Assembly: GCF_002102355.1 (NCBI RefSeq)
Contig: NZ_LQPT01000090.1
Span: 1 to 39,988, forward strand
From: Mycobacterium sherrisii
GTDB taxonomy: Bacteria; Actinomycetota; Actinomycetes; Mycobacteriales; Mycobacteriaceae
Reading direction: 5' to 3'
Length of the DNA stretch: 39,988 nt
The notes beneath the pieces were generated by a model. The model worked only from the letters and a program-made list of their open reading frames with translations. It was not told the origin of the DNA and did not search any database. Within the stretch, counting starts at the first letter, position 1; the number at the start of each line of letters is the position of its first letter. Positions 1-9,062 of the stretch are shown here, one piece after another. The translations under genes were made by a program, and so were the position numbers.

Positions 1-367
1 GCCACGTGAGCGATCGGACGATCAGCGCAACGGGCCATGAGTCGACGACGGCCTTCAACGGACAACGGGGCATTACCGTGGGTCACGGACGGGTTCCTTC
101 GGTAGTCAGGACGAGGGGTTTGGCGATTTCTCATCCTGCCGCCGAAGAACCCGTCCCCCGAACACCTCAACCCGTGTCGGCGTCTACAACCTCATGACCC
201 GCAACAGCTAGCCGACCCGGGGTTTGCCGCAACGGCAAAGCCGTCATTTTGGTGTAGTGCTGCCCTACTATTCGGCTTTAGTCTTATACACGGTGTCCGG
301 TCGCTGGAGTGACTGTCGGGGTGCAGTGCTGAGGCCGTAGCAACGGCTGGGCGTGTCGAGGTAGCGG
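1..367. other. no convincing gene; upstream region of the PPE gene
   Basis: I see no recognisable gene here. A 63-codon open frame (6-197) has no family resemblance and no clear ribosome binding site. The last part is presumably the promoter/leader of the PPE gene. The only firm signal is the GAGG at 358-361, six bases before the PPE ATG. The tail of a gene entering from the left cannot be excluded. Confidence 0.5.
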
Positions 368-1540
368 ATGGTTCTGGATTTTGCGTTTTTCCCGCCGGAG
401 ATCAATTCGGCCCTGATGTACGGCGGCGCCGGCTCGGGGCCGCTGTTGGCTGCGGCCGCGGCGTGGGACGGCTTGGCTGCCGACATGTGGGCGTCGGCGT
501 CCTCGTTCGACTCGGTGATCTCGGGTGTGACGAATGGGCAGTGGATGGGCCCGTCGTCGGAGTCGATGGCGCAGGCGGCCGAGCCGTATCTGCAGTGGCT
601 GCACACGGCGGCCGCGCACGCCTCGATCTCGGCCGTGCAGGCGCGGGTGGCGGCGATGTCCTACGAGTCGGCGTTCGCGGCGACGGTCCCGCCCGCGGCG
701 GTGGCTGCCAATCGCGTGCAGTTGATGACTTTGATCGCGACGAATTTCCTGGGCCAGAACACGGCGGCCATTGCCGCCACCGAGTTCGAATACATCGAAA
801 TGTGGCTGCAGGACGTGCTGGCGATGTTCGGCTACCACGCCGGGGCGCAATCGGTCGTGTCGGCGTTGCCGTCGATCAGCGCGGCGCCGTCGAGTCTGGC
901 GGGCCTGCTGACGACGCCGCTGACTACGTTGGCGTCGCAATTCGCCGGGGCGGTGTCGTCGGTGGGCGGACAGATCTTCGGTCCCGGATTCTCGTCGGCG
1001 GTCGGCGCGATCCAGTCCGCGATAACGCAGGTGGGTTCGATCGTTTCGTCGGCGCCGGTGTCGTCGTTGATGTCGGTGGCGCAGATCGGGATGTACCCGG
1101 CGACCGCCCTGATGCCGGTGATGACGCTGGCGCAAGGCACGGGGCCCGTTGCGACGCTGGCCGGCGCGACCGACGCGGCCACCGTTGGTTCGGCGTCCCA
1201 ATACGTCAGCCAGACGGCCCCGGCCATGCGGATGATGACCGGCGATGGGGGATTGAGTTCGTCGATCTCGGCGAGCCTGGGCCGGGCTCGGCTGGTCGGG
1301 GCGATATCGGTGCCGCCGATGTGGCAGGGATCGGCACCGGCGCCGATCATCGGTGCGACGCTGGCGGCACCGACGGCGCCGGGATCGGTGCCGACGACCT
1401 CGTCCAGCAGTGGGGTGCCGATGCCCGCGCGAACGGCCGCCGGGGACGACAAGCCGACCGGGATGGTGGGCCGCGCCGGGGCCAGTCCGCCCCATGTGGT
1501 GCAGTCCCGGCCCAAGGTGGTGCCGCGCAAGGGGGCGTGA
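368..1540 (+). CDS. PPE family protein, PPE-SVP subfamily
   Basis: This is a 390-aa PPE protein. The N-terminal domain (about residues 1-170) has the Pro-Pro-Glu signature at residues 9-11 (FAFFPPE) and the W59-x-G61 turn typical of PPE helical hairpins. The C-terminal half carries the SVPxxW motif (GAISVPPMW), which places it in the PPE-SVP subfamily. PPE proteins usually pair with a PE protein and are exported by an ESX type VII system, most often ESX-5, to the envelope or outside. No PE gene lies directly upstream in the window, so its partner is encoded elsewhere or just to the left. The ATG at 368 follows GAGG at 358-361. The specific function is unknown. Confidence 0.93.
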   Translation: MVLDFAFFPPEINSALMYGGAGSGPLLAAAAAWDGLAADMWASASSFDSVISGVTNGQWMGPSSESMAQAAEPYLQWLHTAAAHASISAVQARVAAMSYESAFAATVPPAAVAANRVQLMTLIATNFLGQNTAAIAATEFEYIEMWLQDVLAMFGYHAGAQSVVSALPSISAAPSSLAGLLTTPLTTLASQFAGAVSSVGGQIFGPGFSSAVGAIQSAITQVGSIVSSAPVSSLMSVAQIGMYPATALMPVMTLAQGTGPVATLAGATDAATVGSASQYVSQTAPAMRMMTGDGGLSSSISASLGRARLVGAISVPPMWQGSAPAPIIGATLAAPTAPGSVPTTSSSSGVPMPARTAAGDDKPTGMVGRAGASPPHVVQSRPKVVPRKGA

Positions 1541-2114
1541 ACGCGTCGCGCAAATTGCGGGCGGCGACCGGAATGCACAAATGGGGGCCTCCGTTTTCTC
1601 GCCATGCTGTCGACGCATGGTTATCGGTTAAACGCTTAATCAAACTTTTTAGTACGGTTTTTCACAAAATTTATTACTCACAAACGCAATACCCGGGGCA
1701 CACCTGCCGACCGCCGGGTGACCGGGTGACGAGTGCGGGTCGAGATATCGGGTGCAAGCGCGTCGCCCCGCGGTCGCGGGTGTGCGCGGCCCGCCGGGCC
1801 GCGTTAACCCACGTCCGCTCCGCCCTATGGCTAATGTTGTTGCCGGACAACGCCTTTCGCGTGCGCGCTGCGCCGCGCCGGTGGTCTCTTTCGACGGGCC
1901 GTGTCGCCGGGTGTCCGGGCGAACGGCGCGCGACGGACGGCGCTGCGATCAGAGCCGGGCGGCGCATCCCGGAATTTCCGGAGATTAACAGCGACGAAAA
2001 CCGAAGATTTCCAACAATTTCCTTAGATTTGGCTTACTATGAAAAACACTCGGCGGCGATACGCGCGCCGTTGGGGTCTGTGTGAACAGAGTTTCGGGTG
2101 TGGAAGGGGGCATC
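1541..2114. other. 574-bp gene-free stretch with AT-rich patches
   Basis: No credible gene is seen between the PPE stop and the Rv2348c-like start. Two patches, about 1620-1690 and 1985-2050, are markedly AT-rich against a GC-rich background, as often seen at nucleoid-protein-bound or horizontally acquired regulatory DNA in mycobacteria. A -10-like TACTAT lies at 2035-2040, about 75 bp before the next start. The functional reading is inference. Confidence 0.5.
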
Positions 2115-2441
2115 ATGCTTTTGCCTCTTGGTTCACCCCTGCCCGACGATTCGGTGTCGGCGGTTCGGGGTGAGTCAGGCATGCTCGGTCGCTTAACGGT
2201 CCCGCTCAGTTGGGGCGTGGCCGTTCCGCCGGATGACTACGACCATTGGGCGCCCGATCGCGATGAGCGTTCGGCCGCCGAGGGCACGGGGACCGACGGG
2301 CCGAATTCGGAGGCGGCGGCCGACGGCGTGAGCGAAAAGAAGGACTGGGGGCGCTGGGGGGAGTGGGCCGGCGAAGCCGAACCCCGCTTCGAAGTGGCGC
2401 GGCCCACCGGCGTGGTACCGCATTCTCCGGCGGCCGGTTAG
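2115..2441 (+). CDS. Rv2348c-like small acidic antigen
   Basis: This 108-aa protein has the length and landmark segments of M. tuberculosis Rv2348c as I recall it: an MLLPLG start, a central PLSWGVAVPPDDYDHWAP block, an acidic variable middle, and an IPHSPAAG-like end (VPHSPAAG here). Rv2348c is a T-cell antigen of unknown function, encoded beside the esxP-esxO pair in H37Rv. The ATG at 2115 is chosen over an upstream in-frame GTG (2082) because GGAAGGGGG (2102-2110) sits just ahead of it and the length then matches. No signal peptide or membrane segment is visible. The gene is followed directly by a strong hairpin and then the convergent TPM-domain gene, with no esx genes between. Confidence 0.82.
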   Translation: MLLPLGSPLPDDSVSAVRGESGMLGRLTVPLSWGVAVPPDDYDHWAPDRDERSAAEGTGTDGPNSEAAADGVSEKKDWGRWGEWAGEAEPRFEVARPTGVVPHSPAAG

Positions 2442-2470
2442 CGCAAGGTAAGACAGCGCAGTTCGAGCGC

Positions 2471-2500
2471 AGGGGCGCACCGAAGCATCGGTGCGCCCCT
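2471..2500. terminator. hairpin terminator between convergent genes
   Basis: This is a perfect 13-bp inverted repeat (AGGGGCGCACCGA and its complement) around a 4-base AGCA loop. It lies between two convergent stops (2441 and 2532). There is no T tract, as is common for mycobacterial terminators. It probably serves both strands. Confidence 0.8.
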
Positions 2501-2531
2501 CCTGCTGCCGTCTCTTGAACGCGTCCGTCCC

Positions 2532-4505
2532 TTAAAAGCGTCCGCCGCCGCCCATCAAGCCGCCGCCGGACGAGTTCGAGGAGCCGCCGAACGACGTCGG
2601 GCTCCAGCCGCCGAACCCGCCGCGCAGTCCGCCGCCGAGCAGGTCGCCGATGATAATCCCGCCGATCAGTGCGCTGGCGTCGCCGTTGCCGCGGCGGGTG
2701 TAGGCCTGTTCCGCCGCGACCACATCGGCGTTGGCCCGCGATTGCGCGTCGGCCGCCAGCGTGGACGCCGCGGTCGCGTGCGCGATCGCCTCGGCCGGGT
2801 CGGTCGATTGTGTGGCCCGCGCCGCCTCCAGGTGGCGCTGCGCCTCGGCGAGCCGCGTGCGGGCCTCGGGTCCGACGCTGCCGCGCCGGGTGTCGACGTA
2901 GTCCGAAACGCTGCGCACCCGCGACTCGGCGGTGAACAACGCCTGGTCCAGCGACCGTCGCAGCCGGTCGGCGTCGGCCCGCTCCTGGGCCAGGGTGGCC
3001 AGCAGCCGGTCGAGGTCGGCCGCGGCTTTGGCCAGCCGAGCGAAGGTGCCCAGCGGATCGCTGGAGCCCTCGGTGGCGGCGTCGGTGGCGGCGGTGCCGG
3101 CGGCGTCGCGGGCGGCGACGAGTTGGTCACGGTGGGCGGCGTGGGCGTCCAGTGTTTGCAACTGCTCGGCGGCGTGCGCAATGGCGGAGTTGACGTCGGC
3201 GATCAGCGACGGCAGCGCCGCGACGGCATGCCGGATGTCGTTGGCCGCGTTGTCCACCGAATCCAGCAGTGCGCGTGCCTGCCCGAGCGCCGACTCGGTG
3301 GCACGCACCACGTCCACCAAACCACCCTGCTGCCCGCTGACCGGGGTGCTTGCCAGGGTGCGCGCTGAGCCGATGGTGCGGTCGGCGAAGGCCAGCCGCT
3401 CCTTGGCGGTGTTGATGTTGTTCGACACCGAAGTCAGTGCAGCAGCACCGAATTCGGTGTTCAGCTGGGCGAGTCGCTGCGCGGCCGGCTCGATCCGGGC
3501 GGTGAGCTCGACGAGTTGCTGGGTCAGGGCGTCGACCCGGGTTTCGGCGTTGACCACCAGATCCCGCAGCCCTTCGAACGCCGCGGTCTGGGCATCCAAT
3601 TCACGGTCGGCGCTGGCCGCCGACACGATCACCTGGGTCAGCAGCTGGCGGCGCTGCGCCGGCACCTCGGGAATGGCGTCATCGAGCTGTTGACGCACGG
3701 TAAATGCTTGGGACAGTGCGATTTTCGCGTTGTCGACGGCCCGGGTGAACGGCTGGGTCCGCTCTGCGCCGAACTCGTCGACCGCCAGCGCCAACTCGTT
3801 GGCGCTGGTGCGAACCGCGTTGTCGACGTCGACCACCATGGCGCGGGACAGCTCGTCTAGGATGTCCAGCGGCACCGCGGCCAGCGCGGTCGGGTCGGTG
3901 GGGTCCACGCGCCGCGCGGCCGCCAGTTGGGCGGCCCGGCGTCGCCGGCTGCGGTAGCGCATCACCAAGAGCAGCGCCACCAGGGCGACGACGATCACGG
4001 CGAGGGCGACCAGTAGCCACACTGGGCTCGACGACTTCGGTGTCGCGTTGAGCCCGTCCGCCGCGGCGACCGCGGCGCCGCTGAAGTTCCCGTCGCGCAG
4101 CGCGGGTTCGATCCGGTTCTGGCGCAGGTCGTCAACCTGGTTGCTGGTAACGCTTTTGACCCCGGAGGGCACCAGAAAGGCATACGCGCGCCCGGTGGTG
4201 GCGACCGCCAGCAGCGCGTCATAGGTGCCCAAATCGCTTTCGTGGATGGTGCGCTGCGCCCAGCTGACCGCGTTCTGGCCGGAGAAGTCCTCGACGTAGA
4301 CCACCCACAGGCGGATGTGGCGGTCGTTGTAGAGCCGGTCGATCGCGGAGTTCACCGCGGCACGTCCGGAGACCGACAGCGCGCCGGCGTCGTCGGTGAC
4401 ATACCCGGGCAGCCGGAACGGCGGCTGCGCGCCGGCCGAGGGCGCCAGCAGCCCCCCGGTGAGGAGCACGGTCAGGGCCACGCCGAAAAGTCGGGCAGTA
4501 CGCAT
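2532..4505 (-). CDS. TPM-domain membrane protein (Rv2345-like)
   Basis: This 657-aa protein has a signal peptide (residues 1-26, ending AGA). A TPM domain (about 30-150) follows, then one transmembrane helix (about 162-183) followed by a basic RSRRRR stop-transfer stretch. A long Ala/Arg/Glu/Gln-rich, probably coiled-coil cytoplasmic region (about 200-600) and a Gly-rich tail ending GGGGRF complete it. TPM domains occur in envelope proteins and in thylakoid acid phosphatase-like proteins; the substrate in mycobacteria is unknown. Length and neighbours match Rv2345 of M. tuberculosis. It diverges from dgt. A TAGATT -10-like box (4516-4511) ends five bases before the ATG, suggesting a nearly leaderless transcript. 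Confidence 0.9.
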   Translation of the reverse strand: MRTARLFGVALTVLLTGGLLAPSAGAQPPFRLPGYVTDDAGALSVSGRAAVNSAIDRLYNDRHIRLWVVYVEDFSGQNAVSWAQRTIHESDLGTYDALLAVATTGRAYAFLVPSGVKSVTSNQVDDLRQNRIEPALRDGNFSGAAVAAADGLNATPKSSSPVWLLVALAVIVVALVALLLVMRYRSRRRRAAQLAAARRVDPTDPTALAAVPLDILDELSRAMVVDVDNAVRTSANELALAVDEFGAERTQPFTRAVDNAKIALSQAFTVRQQLDDAIPEVPAQRRQLLTQVIVSAASADRELDAQTAAFEGLRDLVVNAETRVDALTQQLVELTARIEPAAQRLAQLNTEFGAAALTSVSNNINTAKERLAFADRTIGSARTLASTPVSGQQGGLVDVVRATESALGQARALLDSVDNAANDIRHAVAALPSLIADVNSAIAHAAEQLQTLDAHAAHRDQLVAARDAAGTAATDAATEGSSDPLGTFARLAKAAADLDRLLATLAQERADADRLRRSLDQALFTAESRVRSVSDYVDTRRGSVGPEARTRLAEAQRHLEAARATQSTDPAEAIAHATAASTLAADAQSRANADVVAAEQAYTRRGNGDASALIGGIIIGDLLGGGLRGGFGGWSPTSFGGSSNSSGGGLMGGGGRF

Positions 4506-4615
4506 AGGTCAATCTAGCTCCGCGGCAAAGCGGGGTGGCGGCGCGCGCGCCCCGGTGCGCCGGTCCCGCGGCAGCGACGGCCGGATCCGCACATTCCCTG
4601 GCAGACTGTGCTGCG

Positions 4616-5908
4616 GTGACGAACACGGTGAGCACGAACCCGCACGACCCATACGACGACTTCGACCGTCAGCGACGGGTAGCCGAAGCGCCGAAGACCG
4701 CGGGTCTACCGGGCACGGAAGGACAGCAGCACCGCACCGATTTCGCCCGCGATCGGGCCCGCGTCCTGCACAGCGCCGCGCTGCGCCGGTTGGCGGACAA
4801 GACCCAGGTCGTCGGGCCGCGCGAGGGCGACACGCCGCGCACCCGGCTCACCCACTCGCTGGAAGTCGCGCAAATCGGGCGCGGCATGGCGATCGGACTG
4901 GGCTGCGATCTCGATCTGGTCGAGCTGGCCGGGCTGGCCCATGACATCGGTCATCCGCCCTACGGCCACAACGGCGAGCGTGCACTCAACGAGGTCTCCG
5001 ACCGCTACGGGGGCTTCGAGGGAAATGCCCAGAACTTCCGCATCCTCACCAGCCTGGAACCCAAAGTTCTTGACGAGCAAGGCAATAGCGCGGGCCTGAA
5101 TTTGACCCGCGCCTCGCTGGACGCGGTCACCAAGTACCCGTGGACGCGCGGCGACGAGCGCGGCCAGAGACGACGAAAGTTCGGGTTCTACGCGGAGGAC
5201 CGTGCGGCGGCCGACTGGATGCGCGCCGGGGCGCCCGGGCAACGAATGTGCTTGGAAGCGCAGGTGATGGACTGGGCGGACGACATCGCCTACTCGGTGC
5301 ACGACGTCGAGGACGGCGTGGTGTCGGGCCGCATCGATCTGCGGGTGCTTGCCGACGACGACGAGGCGGCCGCGCTGGCCAAGCTGGGCGAAACCGAGTT
5401 CTCCCGGGTGAGTGCGGACGATTTCATGGCTGCCGCCCGGCGGCTGTCCGGGCTGCCGGTGGTCGCCGCCGTCGGGAAGTACGACGCCACGCTGGCCGCG
5501 GCGGTCGCGCTGAAACGATTGACCAGCGAGCTGGTGGGCAGGTTCGCCTCGGCGGCGATCGCGACCACGCGCGCGACGGCCGGCCCCGGGCCGCTGGTGC
5601 GTTTCCAGGCCGATCTGCAGGTGCCCGACCTGGTGCGCGCCGAGGTGGCGCTGCTGAAGATCCTGGCGCTGCAGTTCATCATGTCCGACCCGCGGCATCT
5701 GGAAACCCAGGCCCGGCAGCGCGACCGCATTCATCGGGTGGCGCGGTGGCTGTATGCCGGTGCGCCGGGAACGTTGGACCCCGTCTTCGCCGCGGCATTC
5801 ACCGTTGCCGCCGACGACCGCGCGCGGCTGCGGGTCGTCGTCGACCAGATCGCTTCATTCACCGAAGGTCGGCTGGAGCGCATCGACGCCCAATCGGGTG
5901 GGCCGTGA
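4616..5908 (+). CDS. dgt: deoxyguanosinetriphosphate triphosphohydrolase
   Basis: This 430-aa HD-superfamily enzyme hydrolyses dGTP (or other dNTPs) to the deoxynucleoside and tripolyphosphate, controlling dNTP pools. It shows the HD metal site: H80 in RTRLTHS, H109-D110 in [14 protein letters not shown], and the later Asp in [11 protein letters not shown]. The sequence closely follows M. tuberculosis Rv2344c. The start is uncertain. GTG 4616 lies eight bases after a -10-like CAGACT and would be leaderless, whereas GTG 4628 aligns better with the H37Rv start (HDPYDDF soon after). It lies upstream of a SodC-like lipoprotein gene and dnaG on the same strand, with gaps of 41 and 55 bases. Confidence 0.93.
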   Translation: MTNTVSTNPHDPYDDFDRQRRVAEAPKTAGLPGTEGQQHRTDFARDRARVLHSAALRRLADKTQVVGPREGDTPRTRLTHSLEVAQIGRGMAIGLGCDLDLVELAGLAHDIGHPPYGHNGERALNEVSDRYGGFEGNAQNFRILTSLEPKVLDEQGNSAGLNLTRASLDAVTKYPWTRGDERGQRRRKFGFYAEDRAAADWMRAGAPGQRMCLEAQVMDWADDIAYSVHDVEDGVVSGRIDLRVLADDDEAAALAKLGETEFSRVSADDFMAAARRLSGLPVVAAVGKYDATLAAAVALKRLTSELVGRFASAAIATTRATAGPGPLVRFQADLQVPDLVRAEVALLKILALQFIMSDPRHLETQARQRDRIHRVARWLYAGAPGTLDPVFAAAFTVAADDRARLRVVVDQIASFTEGRLERIDAQSGGP

Positions 5909-5936
5909 GGCCGATTTCGGACCGGACGGCGCACGC

Positions 5937-5942
5937 TAGGCT
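5937..5942 (+). promoter_or_regulatory. -10 element of the SodC-like gene
   Basis: TAGGCT fits the mycobacterial TAnnnT -10 consensus. It ends seven bases before the ATG at 5950, so transcription would start at or next to the start codon (leaderless). Confidence 0.5.
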
Positions 5943-5949
5943 GCGGGGC

Positions 5950-6558
5950 ATGAGCAGAAACACCGCGGTTGCCGCCCTGTTCTTGTCGGTTCCGATCGTC
6001 GCCGTGAGCGCCTGCAGTTCACCGCAGCATGCCAGCACCCAGCCCGGCACCACCCCTGCCGTGGTGAGCGGCTCGCCGGCGTCGTCGCCGTCGGCCAGCC
6101 CGGCCCCCGGCGGTCAAGCCCTTTCCGCCGCGATCAAGGCACCCGACGGTCGGCAGGTGGCCACCGCCACTTTCGACTTCGCCAACGGTTACGCCACCGT
6201 CACGGTGAAGACGGACGCTCCCGGCATCCTGGCGCCCGGCATCCATGGCCTGCACGTGCACGGCATCGGCAAGTGCGAGCCGAATTCGGTTGCGCCCAGC
6301 GGCGGTCCGCCCGGGAACTTCCTCTCGGCCGGTGACCACTACCAGGCGCCCGGGCATACCGGAAAGCCCGAAAGCGGCGATCTTTCCACCCTGCAGGTGC
6401 GCCAGGACGGCTCGGCGTACCTGGTGACCACCACCGACGCGTTTACCAGGGACGACCTGCTGGGCGGCAGCAAGACGGCGATCATGATCCACGGCGCCGA
6501 GGACACCGACATGGCGATGGAGCGCGTCGCCTGCGGCGTGATCGGACCGGCCAGCTGA
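5950..6558 (+). CDS. SodC-like Cu superoxide dismutase lipoprotein, shortened
   Basis: This 202-aa protein has a lipoprotein signal (lipobox VSAC, Cys22), so it should be anchored at the outer face of the membrane. A Ser/Pro/Ala-rich linker precedes a Cu/Zn-SOD fold. The copper ligands by alignment to Mtb SodC are kept: H102 and H104 (HGLHVH), H130 (GDHY) and H181 (MIH). The disulfide pair C109/C195 and active-site R192 are also present. Compared with Mtb SodC (Rv0432, from memory) about 30 residues are missing between the last histidine and the RVACGVIG end, which is the electrostatic-loop region that steers superoxide. It may be a second, diverged SodC with altered activity. It lies between dgt and dnaG, where H37Rv has no such gene as I recall. 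Confidence 0.85.
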   Translation: MSRNTAVAALFLSVPIVAVSACSSPQHASTQPGTTPAVVSGSPASSPSASPAPGGQALSAAIKAPDGRQVATATFDFANGYATVTVKTDAPGILAPGIHGLHVHGIGKCEPNSVAPSGGPPGNFLSAGDHYQAPGHTGKPESGDLSTLQVRQDGSAYLVTTTDAFTRDDLLGGSKTAIMIHGAEDTDMAMERVACGVIGPAS

Positions 6559-6601
6559 GCCGGCGATCACCGGTTTGGTGAAAGCGCACCCGCGGGCGTC
6601 C

Positions 6602-6607
6602 TAGACT
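6602..6607 (+). promoter_or_regulatory. -10 element of dnaG, leaderless type
   Basis: TAGACT matches TAnnnT. Six bases separate it from the ATG at 6614, so the +1 would coincide with the start codon. This supports ATG 6614 over the in-frame GTG at 6608. Confidence 0.55.
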
Positions 6608-6613
6608 GTGCCG

Positions 6614-8551
6614 ATGGCTGGCCGGATCTCCGATCGCGACATCGCCGCCATCCGTGAACGCGCTCGCATCGAAGACGTGGTGGGCGATTACGTCCAGCTG
6701 CGCCGGGCGGGCGCGGACTCGCTGAAGGGCTTGTGCCCCTTCCACAACGAGAAGTCGCCGTCGTTTCACGTCCGCCCCAACCACGGGCACTTCCACTGCT
6801 TCGGCTGCGGTGAAGGCGGCGACGTGTACGCGTTCATCCAGAAGATCGAACACGTCAGCTTCGTGGAAGCGGTGGAACTGCTCGCCGACCGGATCGGGCA
6901 CACGATCACCTACACCGGGGCCGCGGCCACCAACGTGCAGCGCGACCGTGGCAGCCGCAGCCGGCTGATCGCCGCCAACGCGGCCGCCGCGGAGTTCTAC
7001 GCGGCGGCGCTGGAATCCGACGAGGCGGCACCGGCCCGACAGTATCTGGTGGAGCGAAACTTCGACGCGGACGCCGCACGCCAGTTCGGCTGCGGATTCG
7101 CACCGTCGGGCTGGGAGACGCTGACAAAACACCTGCTGCGCAAAGGCTTTGAGTTCAAAGAGCTGGAAGCCGCCGGCCTATCCCGGGAGGGGCGGCGCGG
7201 ACCGATGGACCGCTTTCACCGCCGGCTGCTCTGGCCCATCCGTTCCTCGGCCGGCGAGGTGATCGGATTCGGGGCGCGTCGGCTGTTCGACGACGACCCG
7301 ATGGAAGCCAAGTACGTCAACACACCGGAGACGCTGCTCTACAAGAAGTCGTCGGTGATGTTCGGCATCGACCTGGCCAAGCGCGACATTGCCCGGGGAC
7401 ACCAGGCGGTCGTGGTCGAGGGCTACACCGACGTGATGGCCATGCACCTGGCCGGGGTCACGACGGCGGTCGCGTCGTGCGGCACCGCGTTCGGCGACGA
7501 GCACCTGGCGATGCTGCGGCGGCTGATGATGGACGACAGCTTCTTCCGCGGTGAACTGATCTACGTTTTCGACGGCGACGCCGCGGGCCGCGCGGCCGCG
7601 CTGAAGGCCTTCGGCGGCGAGCAGAATCTGGCTGGGCAATCGTTCGTCGCGGTCGCCCCGGATGGGATGGATCCCTGCGAGCTGCGGCTGAAGGCCGGCG
7701 ACGGCGCCCTGCGCGATCTGGTGGCGCGGCGAACCCCGTTGTTCGAGTTCGCCATTCGCACCGCACTTGCCGAGGTCGATCTGGACAGCGCCGAGGGCCG
7801 GGTGACCGCGCTGCGCCGCTGCGTGCCGATGGTCTCCCAGATCAAGGACCCCACCCTGCGCGACGAGTACGCGCGGCAGCTCGCCGGTTGGGTCGGCTGG
7901 GACGACGTCGCGCAGGTCATCGACCGGGTGCGGAGCGAGGCCCGGAAATCCAAGGAGCCGGCGGCAAGAGGCACTGCCGCGTCGGCCCAGCGGCGGCGCG
8001 GCGCCCCGGCGCCCGGTGACAGCGCGCAGGCGGAACGGGCCGGCCGTCCCGATCCGCGCGACCCGACGCTGTGGCCGCAGCGGGAGGCGCTCAAGTCGGC
8101 CCTGCAGTACCCGGCGTTGGCCGGCCCGGTCTTCGACACGCTGACCGTCGAAAGCTTCACCCACCCGGGGTACGCGGCGGTGCGCGCCGCCATCGAGGCG
8201 GCCGGCGGCACCGGGACCGGTGCCAAGACCGGCAGCACCGGCGCGCAGTGGATCGACGCGGTGCGGCGGCACACCGCCTCGGAGCTGACCGCCGGGCTGA
8301 TCAACGAGCTCGGGGTGGAGGCCGTGGCCGTCGAGGACGACAAACTGCCCCGCTACATCGGCGGGGTGCTGGCCCGGCTGCAAGAGGTCTGGATGGGTCG
8401 ACAGATCGCGGAGGTCAAGTCCAAGCTGCAGCGCATGTCACCCATCGAGCAGGGCGACGAATATCACGCGCTGTTCGGCGACCTGGTCGCCATGGAGGCC
8501 TACCGGCGCAGCCTGCTCGAGCAGGCTAGCGGCGACGATCTGACGGCGTAA
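6614..8551 (+). CDS. dnaG: DNA primase
   Basis: This 645-aa protein is the bacterial primase, which makes RNA primers for chromosome replication and works with the DnaB helicase. The N-terminal CHC2 zinc finger is complete (C41, H44, C62, C65). The TOPRIM catalytic core shows the acidic residues E269 (VVVEGYTD) and D320/D322 (FDGDAAG). A Pro/Ala-rich linker near residues 440-480 leads to the helicase-interaction domain, which ends LLEQASGDDLTA. It is near-identical in layout to Mtb Rv2343c. No ribosome binding site is evident; a TAGACT -10 six bases upstream predicts a leaderless mRNA. Its 3' end overlaps the convergent Rv2342-like gene by 26 bp. Confidence 0.98.
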   Translation: MAGRISDRDIAAIRERARIEDVVGDYVQLRRAGADSLKGLCPFHNEKSPSFHVRPNHGHFHCFGCGEGGDVYAFIQKIEHVSFVEAVELLADRIGHTITYTGAAATNVQRDRGSRSRLIAANAAAAEFYAAALESDEAAPARQYLVERNFDADAARQFGCGFAPSGWETLTKHLLRKGFEFKELEAAGLSREGRRGPMDRFHRRLLWPIRSSAGEVIGFGARRLFDDDPMEAKYVNTPETLLYKKSSVMFGIDLAKRDIARGHQAVVVEGYTDVMAMHLAGVTTAVASCGTAFGDEHLAMLRRLMMDDSFFRGELIYVFDGDAAGRAAALKAFGGEQNLAGQSFVAVAPDGMDPCELRLKAGDGALRDLVARRTPLFEFAIRTALAEVDLDSAEGRVTALRRCVPMVSQIKDPTLRDEYARQLAGWVGWDDVAQVIDRVRSEARKSKEPAARGTAASAQRRRGAPAPGDSAQAERAGRPDPRDPTLWPQREALKSALQYPALAGPVFDTLTVESFTHPGYAAVRAAIEAAGGTGTGAKTGSTGAQWIDAVRRHTASELTAGLINELGVEAVAVEDDKLPRYIGGVLARLQEVWMGRQIAEVKSKLQRMSPIEQGDEYHALFGDLVAMEAYRRSLLEQASGDDLTA

Positions 8552-8804
8552 GCGCTTCGTCGGGCGCCCGCTCGACCTCGCGACGCATCACCGCGGTCTC
8601 GTCGTCGATCTCGGTCAGCGTGACGAACCCGGCGTCCGGGGAGATCCTATTCGCGATCTTGCGCCGCCCACCTTCGATCAACGCCTGGGCCACGGGGCTG
8701 CTGGTCAGCGCCCGATACGCGGCAGCGAGCTGCTCGTAGCGGCGGCGTCCAGCTTTCGAGCCCAGTACGTATCCCAGCCCGAGCACGACGACATATCGGA
8801 TCAA
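8526..8804 (-). CDS. small membrane-anchored protein (Rv2342-like)
   Basis: This 92-aa protein starts with a short hydrophobic segment (IRYVVVLGLGYVLGSKAG) and continues with a basic and then acidic soluble part. The Gly-Ser-Lys-Ala-Gly-Arg-Arg-Arg segment after the hydrophobic stretch resembles the YtxH-like small envelope proteins. Position next to dnaG and length match Rv2342 of M. tuberculosis, a conserved protein of unknown function. The start is TTG at 8804, favoured by the GGGAGGGA just upstream and by the hydrophobic segment beginning there. It is convergent with dnaG and overlaps its last 26 bases. Confidence 0.78.
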   Translation of the reverse strand: MIRYVVVLGLGYVLGSKAGRRRYEQLAAAYRALTSSPVAQALIEGGRRKIANRISPDAGFVTLTEIDDETAVMRREVERAPDEALTPSDRRR

Positions 8805-8887
8805 AGTGTCCCTCCCCACGACGGCGCGGATGGGTCCATCCTGCCTCACGCGGTCGGTTGTGCGCCCCCGACGGGTCCGGCCCGGCC

Positions 8888-8918
8888 CTGAAGTTGGGTG
8901 CGGGTATGCCAGTACGCT
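8888..8918 (+). promoter_or_regulatory. probable promoter of tRNA-Asn
   Basis: A TACGCT -10-like hexamer (8913-8918) lies 45 bases before the tRNA. A weak -35-like CTGAAG (8888-8893) is 19 bases upstream of it. Confidence 0.35.
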
Positions 8919-8963
8919 AGAGTCGTCCAGCGATCCACGCCAGAGTTCGCGTGGACGGGTTGG

Positions 8964-9036
<73 letters not shown>

Positions 9037-9062
9037 CAGGCATCGGCGCAGCACGGTCGCCA

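Noticed and set aside
6-197. 63-codon plus-strand frame at the window start
   Set aside because: No ribosome binding site and no recognisable similarity.
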